Positions 1-9,602 of a stretch of DNA of 59,388 nucleotides are shown piece by piece. Position numbers and translations under genes: made by a program. The notes under the pieces are model-generated. The model saw only the letters and a program-made list of their open reading frames with translations. It made no database searches and was not told where the DNA came from. How positions within the stretch are numbered: the first letter of the stretch is position 1; the number at the start of each line of letters is the position of its first letter. Source of the DNA: UBA11524 sp045591175 (GTDB lineage: Bacteria > Bacillota > Clostridia > Christensenellales > Aristaeellaceae); NCBI GenBank assembly GCA_045591175.1, contig JAZNSI010000001.1:1-59388 (forward strand). The letters run 5' to 3'.

Positions 1-3000
1 CCCACGATTTCCTGATCGGGCAGCACGATGATTTATATGAGACCTGCGATGGCTGGTATCGTCGCGCGCTGCAAGTGGACGCAGGTGACCTGGAAAAGGT
101 ATGGATGCTGCGCTTCGACGGTGTTTACATGGATTGTGACGTGCTGCTCAACGACGAGGTTATCTGCACGCACCACTATGGATACACGGCCTTTGATGTG
201 GAGCTGAAGGACCTTCATGCGGGCGACAATGAGATCATGGTGCACATCCGGCACCAGAGCCCCAATTCACGCTGGTATTCCGGCGCAGGCATCTACCGCG
301 ATGTGACGCTTCATGTGCTGCCTGTGCGGCATATGCCCTTGGACGGTGTGTATGTGTCGGTGAAGCATGAGGGCACACGCTGGACAGTTGAACTGGAAAC
401 TGAAATCCTGGGTGAGGGCGATACCCAGCCCATGCACAGGCTGTATGACTGTGAAGGGGGGGGGGTGGCAGAGATCAGCGGCGCAAGCGCTGCGTTTGGT
501 ATGGATGCACCTCATCTGTGGAGCGTGAAGGATCCGTATTGCTACACGCTGGAGACGGCCCTGGGGGAGCAGATCATCCGTCAAAACGTTGGCTTCCGCT
601 GGTTTGATTATGATCCGGACAACGGTCTGTTTTTGAATGGAGAGCACATCAAACTGCACGGCGTGTGCCTGCATCATGACCTGGGCTGTCTGGGCAGCGC
701 GTTCAACCTGCATGCCGCGATGCGCCAGTTGGAGGCCATGAAAAAGATGGGCGTCAACAGCCTGCGTACCAGCCATAATCCGCCGGCAAAACAGGTGATG
801 GATCTGTGCGATGAGCTGGGCATCCTGGTCGTGGACGAGGCCTTCGATATGTGGCAGCAGCCCAAAACGCCCTACGACTATGCCCGTTTCTTCAATGAGG
901 ACGTGGAGGCCGATGTAGCTTCCTGGGTGCGCAGGGACAGGAATCACCCGTCGCTGCTGATGTGGTCCATCGGCAATGAGATCGGTGATACCAACAATCA
1001 GCCCGAGCAGGCAGCCCGTGTCACGCAGATGCTGTGCGAGAATGTCCGCAAGCATGATCCCCGCGGCAATGGTTTGACCACCATCGGCAGCAACTACATG
1101 GCCTGGGGCGGTGCGCAGTACTGCGCGCAGTTCATCCAGGCGGTGGGCTACAATTACGGCGAGAAGCTCTACGAGAAGCACCATGCGGAGCATCCGGAAT
1201 GGGCGATTTATGGCAGCGAAACGGCTTCTACCGTGTCCAGCCGCGGCGTGTATCGCTTCCCGATGAGCGCTCCCATCCTGACGGATGATGACCTGCAGTG
1301 CTCCTGTCTTGGCAACAGCAACACCTCTTGGGGAACGCAGAACATCGCCAAAATGCTGGTGGACGACCTGAATAGTGAATACTCTCTTGGCCAGTACCTC
1401 TGGACGGGTACCGACTATATCGGTGAACCCACGCCCTACCATACGCGCAACTCCTATTTCGGCATGATGGACACGGCGATCTTCCCGAAGGACTACTGGT
1501 ATTTGTGTAAGGCGCTGTGGAATGCAGAGCCTATGGTGCATATCGGCGTCAGCTGGGACTGGAATCCCGGGCAGATGATCGATGTGCCGGTGATGACAAA
1601 TGCTGCGTCGGTAGAGCTCTTCCTCAATGGCGAATCCCTTGGTGTAAAAAATGTGGATCTGCGCGACGCGGAGAAGTGCTGGCCTGTGTGGCAGGTGCCC
1701 TTTGAAGCAGGCGAATTGAAGGCTGTGGCTTATTCGGCGGACGACAGCATTGTGGCGGAGGATGTCCGCGTTACCCCCGGTGACACGGCAAAAATCGTGC
1801 TGAACGTGGATCGTCCTGTCCTGGGCGCAAGCGGAAACGATCTTGTGTTTGTGACCATTTCCGCGGCGGATATTCATGGCAATCCTGTGGACAATGCCTG
1901 TGACCGGGTACATGTATCCGTGACCGGACAGGGCATGCTGATGGGCCTGGACAACGGCGATTCCACCGACCGGGACGGCTACAAGACAACCACCAGGCGG
2001 CTGTTCAGCGGAAAGCTGCTGGCGATCATCGGCGATATCGGCGAAGAGGGAACTGTGCATGTCGAGGTCGCATCGCCCGGGAAAGAAAAAGCTGTGCTGG
2101 ATATCCCGGTGATGCGGAATATGAATGCATGGCAGCGCATCCGCAGTGTGCCTCTGTGCCGCGAGGATTCCATGCCTGACGAGGTGCCCGTCCGCAAGAT
2201 CGAGCTGATCCCGCTGGGTGAGAAACGCCTGACGCCGGAGAACAAGAAGGTGGCCTTCCGTGTGGTGACGCATCCTGCGAACGCCATGCAGCAGGAGTTA
2301 GCCTTCCGCATTACCAACGCCAAGGGCATCGAGAGCCCCTGCGCGGAATATGCAGTGGAAGGTGACATCGTTACGGTGACCGCCCTGGGTGATGACCAGG
2401 TGTATCTGCGGGCCAGCTGCAATAATGGTTATCCCCATGCCCGTGTGATCAGCCAGCAGGACATCCTGATCGAGGGCCTTGGCCAGCCGAATCTGGATCC
2501 GTACAGCTTCATTTCCGGCGGTCTGTACACCCTGAGCTACGGCGACCTGACCAGCGGCAACGAGCAGGGCGTGGCCTTTGCACGCGACGGCGAGTCCATG
2601 GCCGGCTTCACCAATGTGGATTTCGGCCCGGTCGGCTCGGATGAGATCACACTGCCCATCTTTGCGCTGGATGGCACGCATTATGACATCACGCTGTGGG
2701 ACGGCCATCCCCGAGAGGGTGGTGAGATCATCGCGGTTCTGCCGTACCAGAAGCCTTCTCGCTGGAATGTCTATCAGCCGGAATCCTACAAGCTGCCCCG
2801 GCGCCTGACTGGCCTGCACACGCTGTGCATCACCATGAATCGAAAGATCCACCTGAAGGGCTTCTCCTTCACGAAGCAGAGCCGCGCGTGGATGCCGCTG
2901 TCTGCCTTGGCGGCGGATGCGGTCTACGGCGACAGCTTCACGCGAAAGGATGATTGCATCGCGGACATCGGCAACAACGTGTCCCTGGTGTATGAGAACA

Positions 3001-3251
3001 TGGACTTCGGCGCATGCGCGCAGGCGAAACTGACCATCGATGGAGTAACACCGCTGAGCGAGAACCCCATCACCATCCGCATGCAGAATGAGGCAGGGGA
3101 GTCGGTGACGGCTCTGGCGCAGTTCAAGGGCACGGAACGCGGCGAGCAGACTTTCACGGTGGAGGTGCTGCCGGGGGTGTGCACGGTGAGCTTTGTCTTC
3201 CTGCCGGGCTGCCAGTTTGATTTCTACGGATTCCGGTTCTCGCAGGAATGA
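1..3251 (+). CDS. Glycoside hydrolase family 2 beta-glycosidase (5' partial)
   Basis: The reading frame is open from base 3, so the true start lies left of the window; a GTG at 75 is only an internal codon. Order of parts: the end of a jelly-roll sugar-binding domain, an Ig-like domain, a TIM barrel, a DUF4982-like domain (about nt 1540-1760), a further Ig-like domain and a C-terminal region of about 230 residues that looks like another binding module. The barrel carries the GH2 signatures: the motif SIGNEIGD with the acid/base Glu at 978-980 and GSETAS with the probable nucleophile Glu at 1218-1220. The family removes beta-linked galactose, glucuronate or mannose; the multi-domain tail fits a beta-galactosidase-like enzyme, but the substrate is not decided. 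No signal peptide can be judged because the N-terminus is missing. A run of ten G (456-465) sits in frame near the front. Confidence 0.9.
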   Translation, partial: HDFLIGQHDDLYETCDGWYRRALQVDAGDLEKVWMLRFDGVYMDCDVLLNDEVICTHHYGYTAFDVELKDLHAGDNEIMVHIRHQSPNSRWYSGAGIYRDVTLHVLPVRHMPLDGVYVSVKHEGTRWTVELETEILGEGDTQPMHRLYDCEGGGVAEISGASAAFGMDAPHLWSVKDPYCYTLETALGEQIIRQNVGFRWFDYDPDNGLFLNGEHIKLHGVCLHHDLGCLGSAFNLHAAMRQLEAMKKMGVNSLRTSHNPPAKQVMDLCDELGILVVDEAFDMWQQPKTPYDYARFFNEDVEADVASWVRRDRNHPSLLMWSIGNEIGDTNNQPEQAARVTQMLCENVRKHDPRGNGLTTIGSNYMAWGGAQYCAQFIQAVGYNYGEKLYEKHHAEHPEWAIYGSETASTVSSRGVYRFPMSAPILTDDDLQCSCLGNSNTSWGTQNIAKMLVDDLNSEYSLGQYLWTGTDYIGEPTPYHTRNSYFGMMDTAIFPKDYWYLCKALWNAEPMVHIGVSWDWNPGQMIDVPVMTNAASVELFLNGESLGVKNVDLRDAEKCWPVWQVPFEAGELKAVAYSADDSIVAEDVRVTPGDTAKIVLNVDRPVLGASGNDLVFVTISAADIHGNPVDNACDRVHVSVTGQGMLMGLDNGDSTDRDGYKTTTRRLFSGKLLAIIGDIGEEGTVHVEVASPGKEKAVLDIPVMRNMNAWQRIRSVPLCREDSMPDEVPVRKIELIPLGEKRLTPENKKVAFRVVTHPANAMQQELAFRITNAKGIESPCAEYAVEGDIVTVTALGDDQVYLRASCNNGYPHARVISQQDILIEGLGQPNLDPYSFISGGLYTLSYGDLTSGNEQGVAFARDGESMAGFTNVDFGPVGSDEITLPIFALDGTHYDITLWDGHPREGGEIIAVLPYQKPSRWNVYQPESYKLPRRLTGLHTLCITMNRKIHLKGFSFTKQSRAWMPLSALAADAVYGDSFTRKDDCIADIGNNVSLVYENMDFGACAQAKLTIDGVTPLSENPITIRMQNEAGESVTALAQFKGTERGEQTFTVEVLPGVCTVSFVFLPGCQFDFYGFRFSQE

Positions 3252-3257
3252 GAGTGT

Positions 3258-3286
3258 TTGACAATGTGTGCCAATAGTGGTATCAT
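3258..3286 (+). promoter_or_regulatory. Sigma-A-type promoter of cysS
   Basis: TTGACA at 3258-3263 and TATCAT at 3281-3286 are separated by 17 bases, about 30 bases before the cysS ribosome site. It lies just after the GH2 stop codon, so cysS is transcribed independently. Confidence 0.75.
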
Positions 3287-3318
3287 AGTAAGGATTCCAA
3301 CCTGAAAGGATGACATAT

Positions 3319-4791
3319 ATGTTCCTGTATAACTCTCTGTCCCACCGCAAGGAGCCCTTCAAGCCCCGCTTCGGCAATGATGTGAGCATGTACACCTGCG
3401 GCCCGACGGTTTATCATTTTGCCCATATCGGCAACCTGCGCTCCTACATCATGGAGGACGTGCTGGAGAAGGCGCTGCGCTATGAGGGCTTCAACGTCAA
3501 GCGTGTGATGAACATCACCGACGTGGGCCATCTGGCCTCCGACGCGGATACCGGCGAGGACAAGATGCTCAAGGGTGCCAAGCGCGAGAACAAGACGGTC
3601 ATGCAGATCGCCCAGTTCTACACCGACGCCTTCTTCGCGGACTGTGCCAAGCTGCGTATCAAGACCCCTGACGTGGTGGAGCCCGCTACCAACTGCATCC
3701 CCGATTATATCGAGATGGTCGAAAAGCTGCTGGAGAAGGGCTATGCCTACTTTGCCGGCGGCAATGTGTACTTCGATACCTCCAAGCTGGAGAAGTACTA
3801 CGTCTTCAACGACCACGATGAGGAAGACCTGGCTGTGGGCGTTCGCGATGACGTGGAAGCCGACGACAACAAGCGCAACAAGGCGGACTTCGTGCTGTGG
3901 TTCACCAAGTCGAAGTTCGAGGATCAGGCGCTTAAGTGGGATTCTCCCTGGGGCGTGGGCTATCCTGGCTGGCACATTGAGTGCTCCTGCATCTCCAAGA
4001 AGCACCTGGGCGAGTACCTCGATCTGCACTGCGGCGGCATCGACAATGCTTTCCCGCACCACACCAACGAGATCGCGCAGTCCGAGGCCTACCTGGGCCA
4101 TGAGTGGTGCACGACCTGGTTCCATGTCCACCACCTGAACACTGCTGGCGGCAAGATGTCCAAGTCCAAGGGCGAGTTCCTGACCGTGTCCCTCCTGGAG
4201 GAGAAGGGCTACGATCCGCTGTGCTACCGTCTGTTCTGCCTGCAGAGCCACTACCGCCAGAACCTGGTGTTCTCCTGGGAGAACCTTGATAACGCCGCCG
4301 GCACCTATAACAAGCTGGTGGGCCGCGTGGCCGCCATCAAGCCTGACGAAAGCAAGCAGCCCGATCTTGAGGCCGCCAAGAAGTACCAGGAGAAGTTCCT
4401 CAAGGGCCTGACCAACGACCTGAACACCTCTCTGGCCATCACCAGCGTGTATGACGTGCTCAAGGCCAAGGACATCGACGACGTGACCAAGCTGTACCTG
4501 ATCGGCGACTTCGATCAGGTGCTCTCGCTGAACCTGCTGGAGGCTGCCGCCAAGGTGCGCGCTTCCGCCGCGACTGCGACCGCCACCGCCGGTGCGGATG
4601 AGTACGTGATCGCCGGTCCCGCCGATGCTTCCGAAGAGGAGAACGCCAAGGTGACCGCGCTGCTGACCGCCCGCTATGAGGCACGCAAGGCCAAGAACTG
4701 GGCTGAGTCCGACCGCATCCGCGACGAGCTGGCTGCGATGGGCGTGATCGTCAAGGACAGCAAGAACGGCGCCGTGTGGAGCCGCGCATAA
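3319..4791 (+). CDS. cysS: Cysteine--tRNA ligase
   Basis: Charges tRNA-Cys with cysteine in the cytoplasm. The class I signatures are present: TCGPTVY with the zinc-binding Cys27, the HIGN motif at residues 36-39, the conserved WHIECS segment that supplies further zinc ligands, and KMSKSKG in the second half. The C-terminal helical region ends with the usual anticodon-binding segment. At 490 residues the length is slightly above the usual 460-470; the extra residues are an Ala/Thr-rich stretch around nt 4560-4610. The start at 3319 is preferred over 3310 because the ribosome site AAAGGA (3305-3310) overlaps the earlier ATG and is 8 bases from the later one. It has its own promoter and terminator, so it is a single-gene unit between glycosidase-related genes. 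Confidence 0.97.
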   Translation: MFLYNSLSHRKEPFKPRFGNDVSMYTCGPTVYHFAHIGNLRSYIMEDVLEKALRYEGFNVKRVMNITDVGHLASDADTGEDKMLKGAKRENKTVMQIAQFYTDAFFADCAKLRIKTPDVVEPATNCIPDYIEMVEKLLEKGYAYFAGGNVYFDTSKLEKYYVFNDHDEEDLAVGVRDDVEADDNKRNKADFVLWFTKSKFEDQALKWDSPWGVGYPGWHIECSCISKKHLGEYLDLHCGGIDNAFPHHTNEIAQSEAYLGHEWCTTWFHVHHLNTAGGKMSKSKGEFLTVSLLEEKGYDPLCYRLFCLQSHYRQNLVFSWENLDNAAGTYNKLVGRVAAIKPDESKQPDLEAAKKYQEKFLKGLTNDLNTSLAITSVYDVLKAKDIDDVTKLYLIGDFDQVLSLNLLEAAAKVRASAATATATAGADEYVIAGPADASEEENAKVTALLTARYEARKAKNWAESDRIRDELAAMGVIVKDSKNGAVWSRA

Positions 4792-4806
4792 TTCCGAACA
4801 GAACAC

Positions 4807-4839
4807 AAGTCCTGCATCATGCGGTGCAGGACTTTTTTG
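4807..4839 (+). terminator. Rho-independent terminator of cysS
   Basis: Ten-base arms AAGTCCTGCA (4807-4816) and TGCAGGACTT (4825-4834) close an 8-base loop and run into a T tract. Confidence 0.9.
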
Positions 4840-4963
4840 TCTTGTCAGGGGAGTGCTGATGCAAAAAGTGCGAAGAATCCGGCAAAATCCAAAGGTGCAG
4901 CGGGAAAGGATTCCGCTGTGTGCTGTCGAAATAATGATACAGCTTACAAAGGAGATGCGATAT

Positions 4964-5752
4964 ATGGCCTTTGAAACGAATCCCGTATTCCCGGGCGTGA
5001 CCCACATCCGGGACGCCATGGGCGTGTGCATGACGCTGCTGGAAGGTTCGCAGGCGGCGATGCTGGTGGATACCGGCTACGGCACAGAAGACGTCGCCGC
5101 ATTTATCCATACGCTGACAGATAAGCCGCTGACGGTGCTGCTGACGCACAATCACCATGACCATGCGCTGGGGGCCCGCTGGTTTGACAGGACGCTCATG
5201 TTCCAGGAGGACATGGCAGAATGGCCTGTTTTCACCGGGGAGAGCAAGCGCCGCGCAGTGCTGCAGCAGGCGGTTGCCAAAGGCCTGCCGGTGTCGGAAT
5301 CAAACTTTCTTGCAGGAGAGTGCCGCATGCCGCTGCCGGCAAGCAAGGGCATTTTCGATCTGGGTGGCATCACTGCGGCGGTGATTCCTTGTCCAGGACA
5401 TACGCCCGGCTCCTGCGTGGTGTATGTGCCGGAGCTTAAGCTTCTGCTCACCGGCGATGACTGGAATCCCTGCACGTGGCTATTCTTTGATGCTGCGTTG
5501 CCGGTTCGTCAGTACCGGGAGAATGTCCCCGAGCTGCTGAAACTGGATTTTGCGCATGTCCTGTGCGCCCATCAGCTGGCGTGCTATCCCCGGGAGAAGT
5601 TCCAGGCATTCGTCAGCGGTTTGCCTGATGCTGTGCTGGATGCAGCCAAACCCGTCACCATCGGCGGATATGACCATATCGATACCCGTCAGGCGGATGT
5701 TGCCGAAGGGCAGATCCTCGTCTTTGACTGGAAGAAATACAAGGAGGCATAA
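4964..5752 (+). CDS. Metallo-beta-lactamase-fold hydrolase
   Basis: A 262-residue cytoplasmic member of the MBL superfamily. It has the metal motif HNHHDH at residues 62-67, a GHTPGS motif at 145-150 supplying the third metal histidine, and TGDD at 163-166 supplying the bridging aspartate, so both metal sites look intact. The family covers glyoxalase II-like thioesterases, lactonases and RNases; nothing here fixes the substrate. The start at 4964 is chosen because AAAGGAG at 4948-4954 is 9 bases upstream; longer in-frame starts lack such a site. It lies 3 bases before the GH39 gene, so the two are very probably co-transcribed, which hints at a role in sugar or sugar-ester metabolism. Confidence 0.85.
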   Translation: MAFETNPVFPGVTHIRDAMGVCMTLLEGSQAAMLVDTGYGTEDVAAFIHTLTDKPLTVLLTHNHHDHALGARWFDRTLMFQEDMAEWPVFTGESKRRAVLQQAVAKGLPVSESNFLAGECRMPLPASKGIFDLGGITAAVIPCPGHTPGSCVVYVPELKLLLTGDDWNPCTWLFFDAALPVRQYRENVPELLKLDFAHVLCAHQLACYPREKFQAFVSGLPDAVLDAAKPVTIGGYDHIDTRQADVAEGQILVFDWKKYKEA

Positions 5753-5755
5753 GCC

Positions 5756-7252
5756 ATGAAGCTGCTGAATATTGCCATCACGCCGGACAGCCGCGCGTCC
5801 TTCAATAACAATACCGATTTCTGTGTTGGCACCGGCCGCATGGGCCTGGCGCTGCAGAAGGAATACCACGACCAGCTCGCTATGGCCCAGGAGCTGTGCC
5901 ATTTCAAGCACATCCGCGGTCATGGGTTGTTTTCCGATGACATGGGCATTTACCATTACTGGAAGGGCTGGGATGGCAGCGAGTACAAGGGCTACAATTT
6001 CACTTACCTGGATCGGGTGATGGACGATTACCTCTCCCTGGGCATCAAGCCCTTCCTGGAGCTTGGCTTCATGCCGTCCAAGATGGCCAGCGGCACCCAG
6101 ACCATCTTCTACTGGAAGGGCAACACCACGCCACCCGCCGATCACCAGGAATGGGCGGCGCTGATCAAGGCGACGCTGCGTCATCTGGCGGAGCGCTACG
6201 GCGAGGAGGAGGTCTCCACCTGGCCCTGCGAGGTGTGGAACGAGCCCAATTTGCCCGGTTTCTGGGAGCATGCGGACGAGAAGGCGTATCATCAGCTGTA
6301 CAAGACCTCCGTGCTGGCGGTGAAGGAAGCGCTGCCCAACATGCGCGTGGGCGGCCCTGCCATCTGCGGCGGCGCGACCTCGCTGGATTGGGTGCGCAAC
6401 TTCCTGACCTTCTGCAGGGATGAAAAGCTGCCCGTGGACTTCCTGACCCGCCACGCTTACATGGGTGAGACGCCGGAGCATAAGTATCGCTATCTCTACC
6501 ACACGATGCGCACGGTGGACTCCATCATGGAGGAAATGCAGGCGACCCGTGACATCATCGATTCCTTCCCGGAATATGCGGGCATGGAGATGCATGTCAC
6601 CGAGTTCAACACCTCCTACCATCCCTTCTGCCCCATTCACGACACCAACTACAACGCCGCGCTGATCGCCGGGCTGCTCAGCCGCATGGGCGACGTATGC
6701 GCGTCCTACTCCTACTGGACCTTCGGTGATGTGTTTGAGGAGCAGGGCGTGCCCAGCCGACCCTTCCACGGCGGATTCGGCATGATTGCTAACCAGCTGA
6801 TCGCCAAGCCGACCCTGTGGACCTTCCACTTCTTCACCGGCCTCAAGGGCGAGTGCGTCCACCGGGATGACAACTGCCTCATCATGAAGAAGGCGGACGG
6901 CTCTTATGAGGGAGTTGCATGGAACATCGCCAAGACGGAGCGCGAGGAAGTTGAACTGGCCCTGGCGCTGCCGGTGGAGGGCAAGTGCGTGCTGACCACC
7001 GAGACGGTGGATGAGGTTACCTGCAACCCGCTCAAGGCATGGCACGACATGGGCGAGCCTGCGTCGCTCACCGATGCGCAGCTGCGCTTCCTGCGTCAGG
7101 CAGGACAGCCCCTGTGTGAAACTGCTGCCGGCGAGGACGGTAAGTTCACGCTGACGCTGCGGGAGAACGCGGTCATCCGCTTTACTGTACAGAAGGTGAA
7201 GGGCGATTCGGACATGGGCTACGACTACGAGTGGTACGTCCGGAACCGCTGA
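5756..7252 (+). CDS. xynB: GH39 beta-xylosidase
   Basis: A 498-residue intracellular glycoside hydrolase of family 39. The acid/base Glu163 is in EVWNEPNL and the nucleophile Glu283 is in HVTEFNTSY; these positions nearly match those known for Geobacillus XynB1 (160 and 278). The length is also that of bacterial GH39 xylosidases, with a (beta/alpha)8 barrel followed by a C-terminal beta-sandwich. No signal peptide is visible, so it probably cleaves imported xylo-oligosaccharides. It starts 3 bases after the MBL hydrolase stop. Together with the upstream GH2 gene it points to a diet of plant cell-wall sugars. The specific activity on xylosides is inferred from the family. Confidence 0.92.
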   Translation: MKLLNIAITPDSRASFNNNTDFCVGTGRMGLALQKEYHDQLAMAQELCHFKHIRGHGLFSDDMGIYHYWKGWDGSEYKGYNFTYLDRVMDDYLSLGIKPFLELGFMPSKMASGTQTIFYWKGNTTPPADHQEWAALIKATLRHLAERYGEEEVSTWPCEVWNEPNLPGFWEHADEKAYHQLYKTSVLAVKEALPNMRVGGPAICGGATSLDWVRNFLTFCRDEKLPVDFLTRHAYMGETPEHKYRYLYHTMRTVDSIMEEMQATRDIIDSFPEYAGMEMHVTEFNTSYHPFCPIHDTNYNAALIAGLLSRMGDVCASYSYWTFGDVFEEQGVPSRPFHGGFGMIANQLIAKPTLWTFHFFTGLKGECVHRDDNCLIMKKADGSYEGVAWNIAKTEREEVELALALPVEGKCVLTTETVDEVTCNPLKAWHDMGEPASLTDAQLRFLRQAGQPLCETAAGEDGKFTLTLRENAVIRFTVQKVKGDSDMGYDYEWYVRNR

Positions 7253-7270
7253 TCCAACAAAATAATGAAC

Positions 7271-7306
7271 GCCGCGGGCCAGCTTGACTGACTCGCGGCA
7301 TTTTGT
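7271..7306. terminator. Terminator between convergent GH39 and glutamine synthetase genes
   Basis: GCCGCG (7271-7276) pairs with CGCGGC (7294-7299), followed by TTTTGTTT on the plus strand. It ends GH39 transcription and may also serve the opposing gene, whose stop codon begins at 7307. Confidence 0.7.
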
Positions 7307-9388
7307 TTACACATTGAACAGCAGATCGTCGTAGGTGGGGAAGGGCCAATGCTTCTTGTCCACCAGCATTTCCAGCGTATCGGCGACCTCGCGAACCTTG
7401 GCCATGGCGGGGATGACGATGTAACGCTCGTACTGGGCGTTTGTCAGCGCATCCTCGGAGTGGCGGGTGGCATGGATGGCATCACGCAGGTTGTTGATGG
7501 CTTCAAAGAGCTTGGCATTCAGCTCTGTGACCTGCTTGAGCAGCTGTGCCTCGGCAATGGGTTCGACGCCGGCTTCGCGAATATCGCGGACGGTGCGGCC
7601 CATTTCGCCGGCGAACTTGGCGCAGGCGGGGAAAATCTGACGCTCGGCCATCATCAGGCAGGTTTCCGCCTCGATGTTGACAGCCTTGGCGTAGTATTCC
7701 AGGCTGATCTCATACCGGGAGCGCAGCTCGGTCTGGCTGTAAACACCCTGGCGGGCAAAGAGCGCCACGTTCTTTTCGTCCAGCAGATGGGGCAGTGCAT
7801 CCACCGTGCTGGCGTAGTTTGGCAGACCGCGGCGGGCGGCTTCCTCCACCCAGGCGTCAGCATAGCCATTGCCGTTGAAGATGACGCGGTTGTGCTCCCG
7901 CAGCGTACGGACGATCAAATCGTGCAGTGCGCGCTTGAAATCATCGGCCTCTTCCAGCTCGTCGGCAAAGCCCATCAGCACATCCGCCACGATGGAGTTC
8001 AGCGTCACGTTGGTTTCCGCGATAGAGGCGCTGGAACCCAGGCTGCGGAACTCAAACTTGTTGCCGGTGAAGGCGAAGGGGGAGGTGCGGTTGCGGTCGG
8101 TGTTGTCCTGGGGGAATTTGGGCAGCACGGTCACGCCGATCTCAAGATCCTTCTTCTCTGCGGCATGGTACTCGCTTTCGCTGATGAGGCTGTCCACGAT
8201 GGCGGTCAGCTCATCGCCCAGGAAGATGGAGATAATGGCCGGCGGCGCTTCGCAGGCGCCCAGACGATGATCGTTGCCGGCGGATGCGGTGGAAATGCGC
8301 AGCAGATCTGCGTGCATATCGACCGCCTTGATCATCGCTGTCAGGAAGAGCAGGAACTGGGCAGAAGACGCCGGATCATCACCGGGATTGAGCAGGTTGT
8401 AGCCCGTGTTGGTGGACATGGACCAGTTGTTGTGCTTACCGGAGCCGTTCACGCCTGCAAAGGGCTTCTCGTGCAGCAGGCACACCAGGCCGTGGCGCAG
8501 GGCGACCTTCTTCATCATCTCCATGGTGAGCTGATTGTGGTCGGTCGCAAGGGTGGTCACGGTGTAGATGGGGGCCATTTCGTGCTGGGCAGGCGCGGCC
8601 TCGTTGTGCTCGGTCTTGGCCAGCACCCCCAGCTTCCACAGCTCCTCGTCCAGCTCGGTCATGAAGGCCTTCACACGGGGCTTGATCGCGCCGGAGTAGT
8701 GGTCGTCCAGCTCCTGTCCCTTGGGGGGCTTGGCGCCAAACAGCGTACGGCCGGTGAAGATCAGATCCTTACGCTGGTCGTAGAGCTTCTTGTCGACCAG
8801 GAAGTACTCCTGCTCCGGACCGACGGTGGAGGTCACGCGGGTGGCGTCGCGGCCAAAGAGCCGCAGGATGCGCACTGCCTGCTTGTTCAGCGCTTCCATG
8901 GAGCGCAGCAGGGGCGTCTTGGCGTCCAGCGCTTCGCCGCCGTAGGAACAGAAGGCGGTGGGGATGCACAGCACGCCGTCCTTGATAAATGCGTAGCTGG
9001 TAGGATCCCAGGCAGTATAGCCGCGGGCCTCAAAGGTGGCGCGAAGGCCGCCGGAGGGGAAAGAGGAGGCGTCGCTTTCGCCATGCACCAGCTCCTTGCC
9101 GGAGAACTCCAGGATGATCTTGCCGTTCTCGCGGGGGCTGATGAAGCTGTCATGCTTTTCAGCAGTGACGCCGTTCATGGGCTGGAACCAGTGGGTATAG
9201 TGGGTCACGCCCTTCTCCACCGCCCAGTCACGCATCGCGCAGGCGACGATATTGGCCACTTCAGGCTTCAGGGGACGGCCATCGGCGATGGTCTTGTGCA
9301 GAGCCTTGTAGGTATCCTTGGGCAGACGCTTGAGCATGACCTCGTCGCTGAACACGTTCATGCCGAAGAGTTCTTCCAGCCGGGACAT
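7307..9388 (-). CDS. glnN: Glutamine synthetase type III
   Basis: Makes glutamine from glutamate, ammonia and ATP, the main ammonia-assimilation step. At 693 residues it has the size of the GSIII class rather than the 440-470 of GSI. Visible GSIII features are an N-terminal extension before the beta-grasp region, GPEQEYF with metal-binding glutamates, the NEAAPAQHEMAP motif, HEKPFAGVNGSGKH and a C-terminal helical region absent from GSI. The start is supported by an AGGAGGT ribosome site. It is a single-gene unit with a promoter overlapped by a 12-base inverted repeat, so it is probably repressed by a dedicated DNA-binding protein in response to nitrogen status. That site does not resemble the GlnR or TnrA consensus. 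Confidence 0.96.
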   Translation of the reverse strand: MSRLEELFGMNVFSDEVMLKRLPKDTYKALHKTIADGRPLKPEVANIVACAMRDWAVEKGVTHYTHWFQPMNGVTAEKHDSFISPRENGKIILEFSGKELVHGESDASSFPSGGLRATFEARGYTAWDPTSYAFIKDGVLCIPTAFCSYGGEALDAKTPLLRSMEALNKQAVRILRLFGRDATRVTSTVGPEQEYFLVDKKLYDQRKDLIFTGRTLFGAKPPKGQELDDHYSGAIKPRVKAFMTELDEELWKLGVLAKTEHNEAAPAQHEMAPIYTVTTLATDHNQLTMEMMKKVALRHGLVCLLHEKPFAGVNGSGKHNNWSMSTNTGYNLLNPGDDPASSAQFLLFLTAMIKAVDMHADLLRISTASAGNDHRLGACEAPPAIISIFLGDELTAIVDSLISESEYHAAEKKDLEIGVTVLPKFPQDNTDRNRTSPFAFTGNKFEFRSLGSSASIAETNVTLNSIVADVLMGFADELEEADDFKRALHDLIVRTLREHNRVIFNGNGYADAWVEEAARRGLPNYASTVDALPHLLDEKNVALFARQGVYSQTELRSRYEISLEYYAKAVNIEAETCLMMAERQIFPACAKFAGEMGRTVRDIREAGVEPIAEAQLLKQVTELNAKLFEAINNLRDAIHATRHSEDALTNAQYERYIVIPAMAKVREVADTLEMLVDKKHWPFPTYDDLLFNV

Positions 9389-9439
9389 GGCAATGACCTC
9401 CTGTCTGAAACGGATGAAAATCCGAAAATCGCAGAATAA

Positions 9440-9479
9440 AAACAGGTAGAGTATAGCCTTATCTCTACCTGTTTGTCAA
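9440..9479 (-). promoter_or_regulatory. glnN promoter with palindromic operator
   Basis: On the minus strand TTGACA (9479-9474) is followed after 18 bases by TATACT (9455-9450). A perfect inverted repeat, AAACAGGTAGAG at 9440-9451 and its complement at 9463-9474, brackets the spacer and overlaps both boxes. A protein bound here would block RNA polymerase. Confidence 0.75.
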
Positions 9480-9533
9480 GAGCAGACGCTGTACTCCTGT
9501 TGACTTTTTTACAATATAAATGCCTGGAAAAGC

Positions 9534-9562
9534 TGTTCATCCAAAGAAAAGTGTGCTATAAT
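9534..9562 (+). promoter_or_regulatory. Extended -10 promoter of yerC
   Basis: TATAAT at 9557-9562 is preceded by TGC, an extended -10 form. A weak -35 match, TGTTCA (9534-9539), lies 17 bases upstream. Divergent from the glnN promoter. Confidence 0.65.
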
Positions 9563-9602
9563 GTTTGCACCCGTATGCTAAAGCGTGAAAGGAGCGCAAG
9601 CC

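Noticed and set aside
267..2273. 668-codon open frame on the minus strand
   Set aside because: It is the mirror of the GH2 gene: no ribosome site, odd composition rich in His, Gln and Arg, and the plus strand has clear GH2 motifs. High-GC codon use gives such antisense frames.
7349..9439. 696-codon open frame on the plus strand
   Set aside because: Antisense of the glutamine synthetase III gene; it has no family motifs and no ribosome site.
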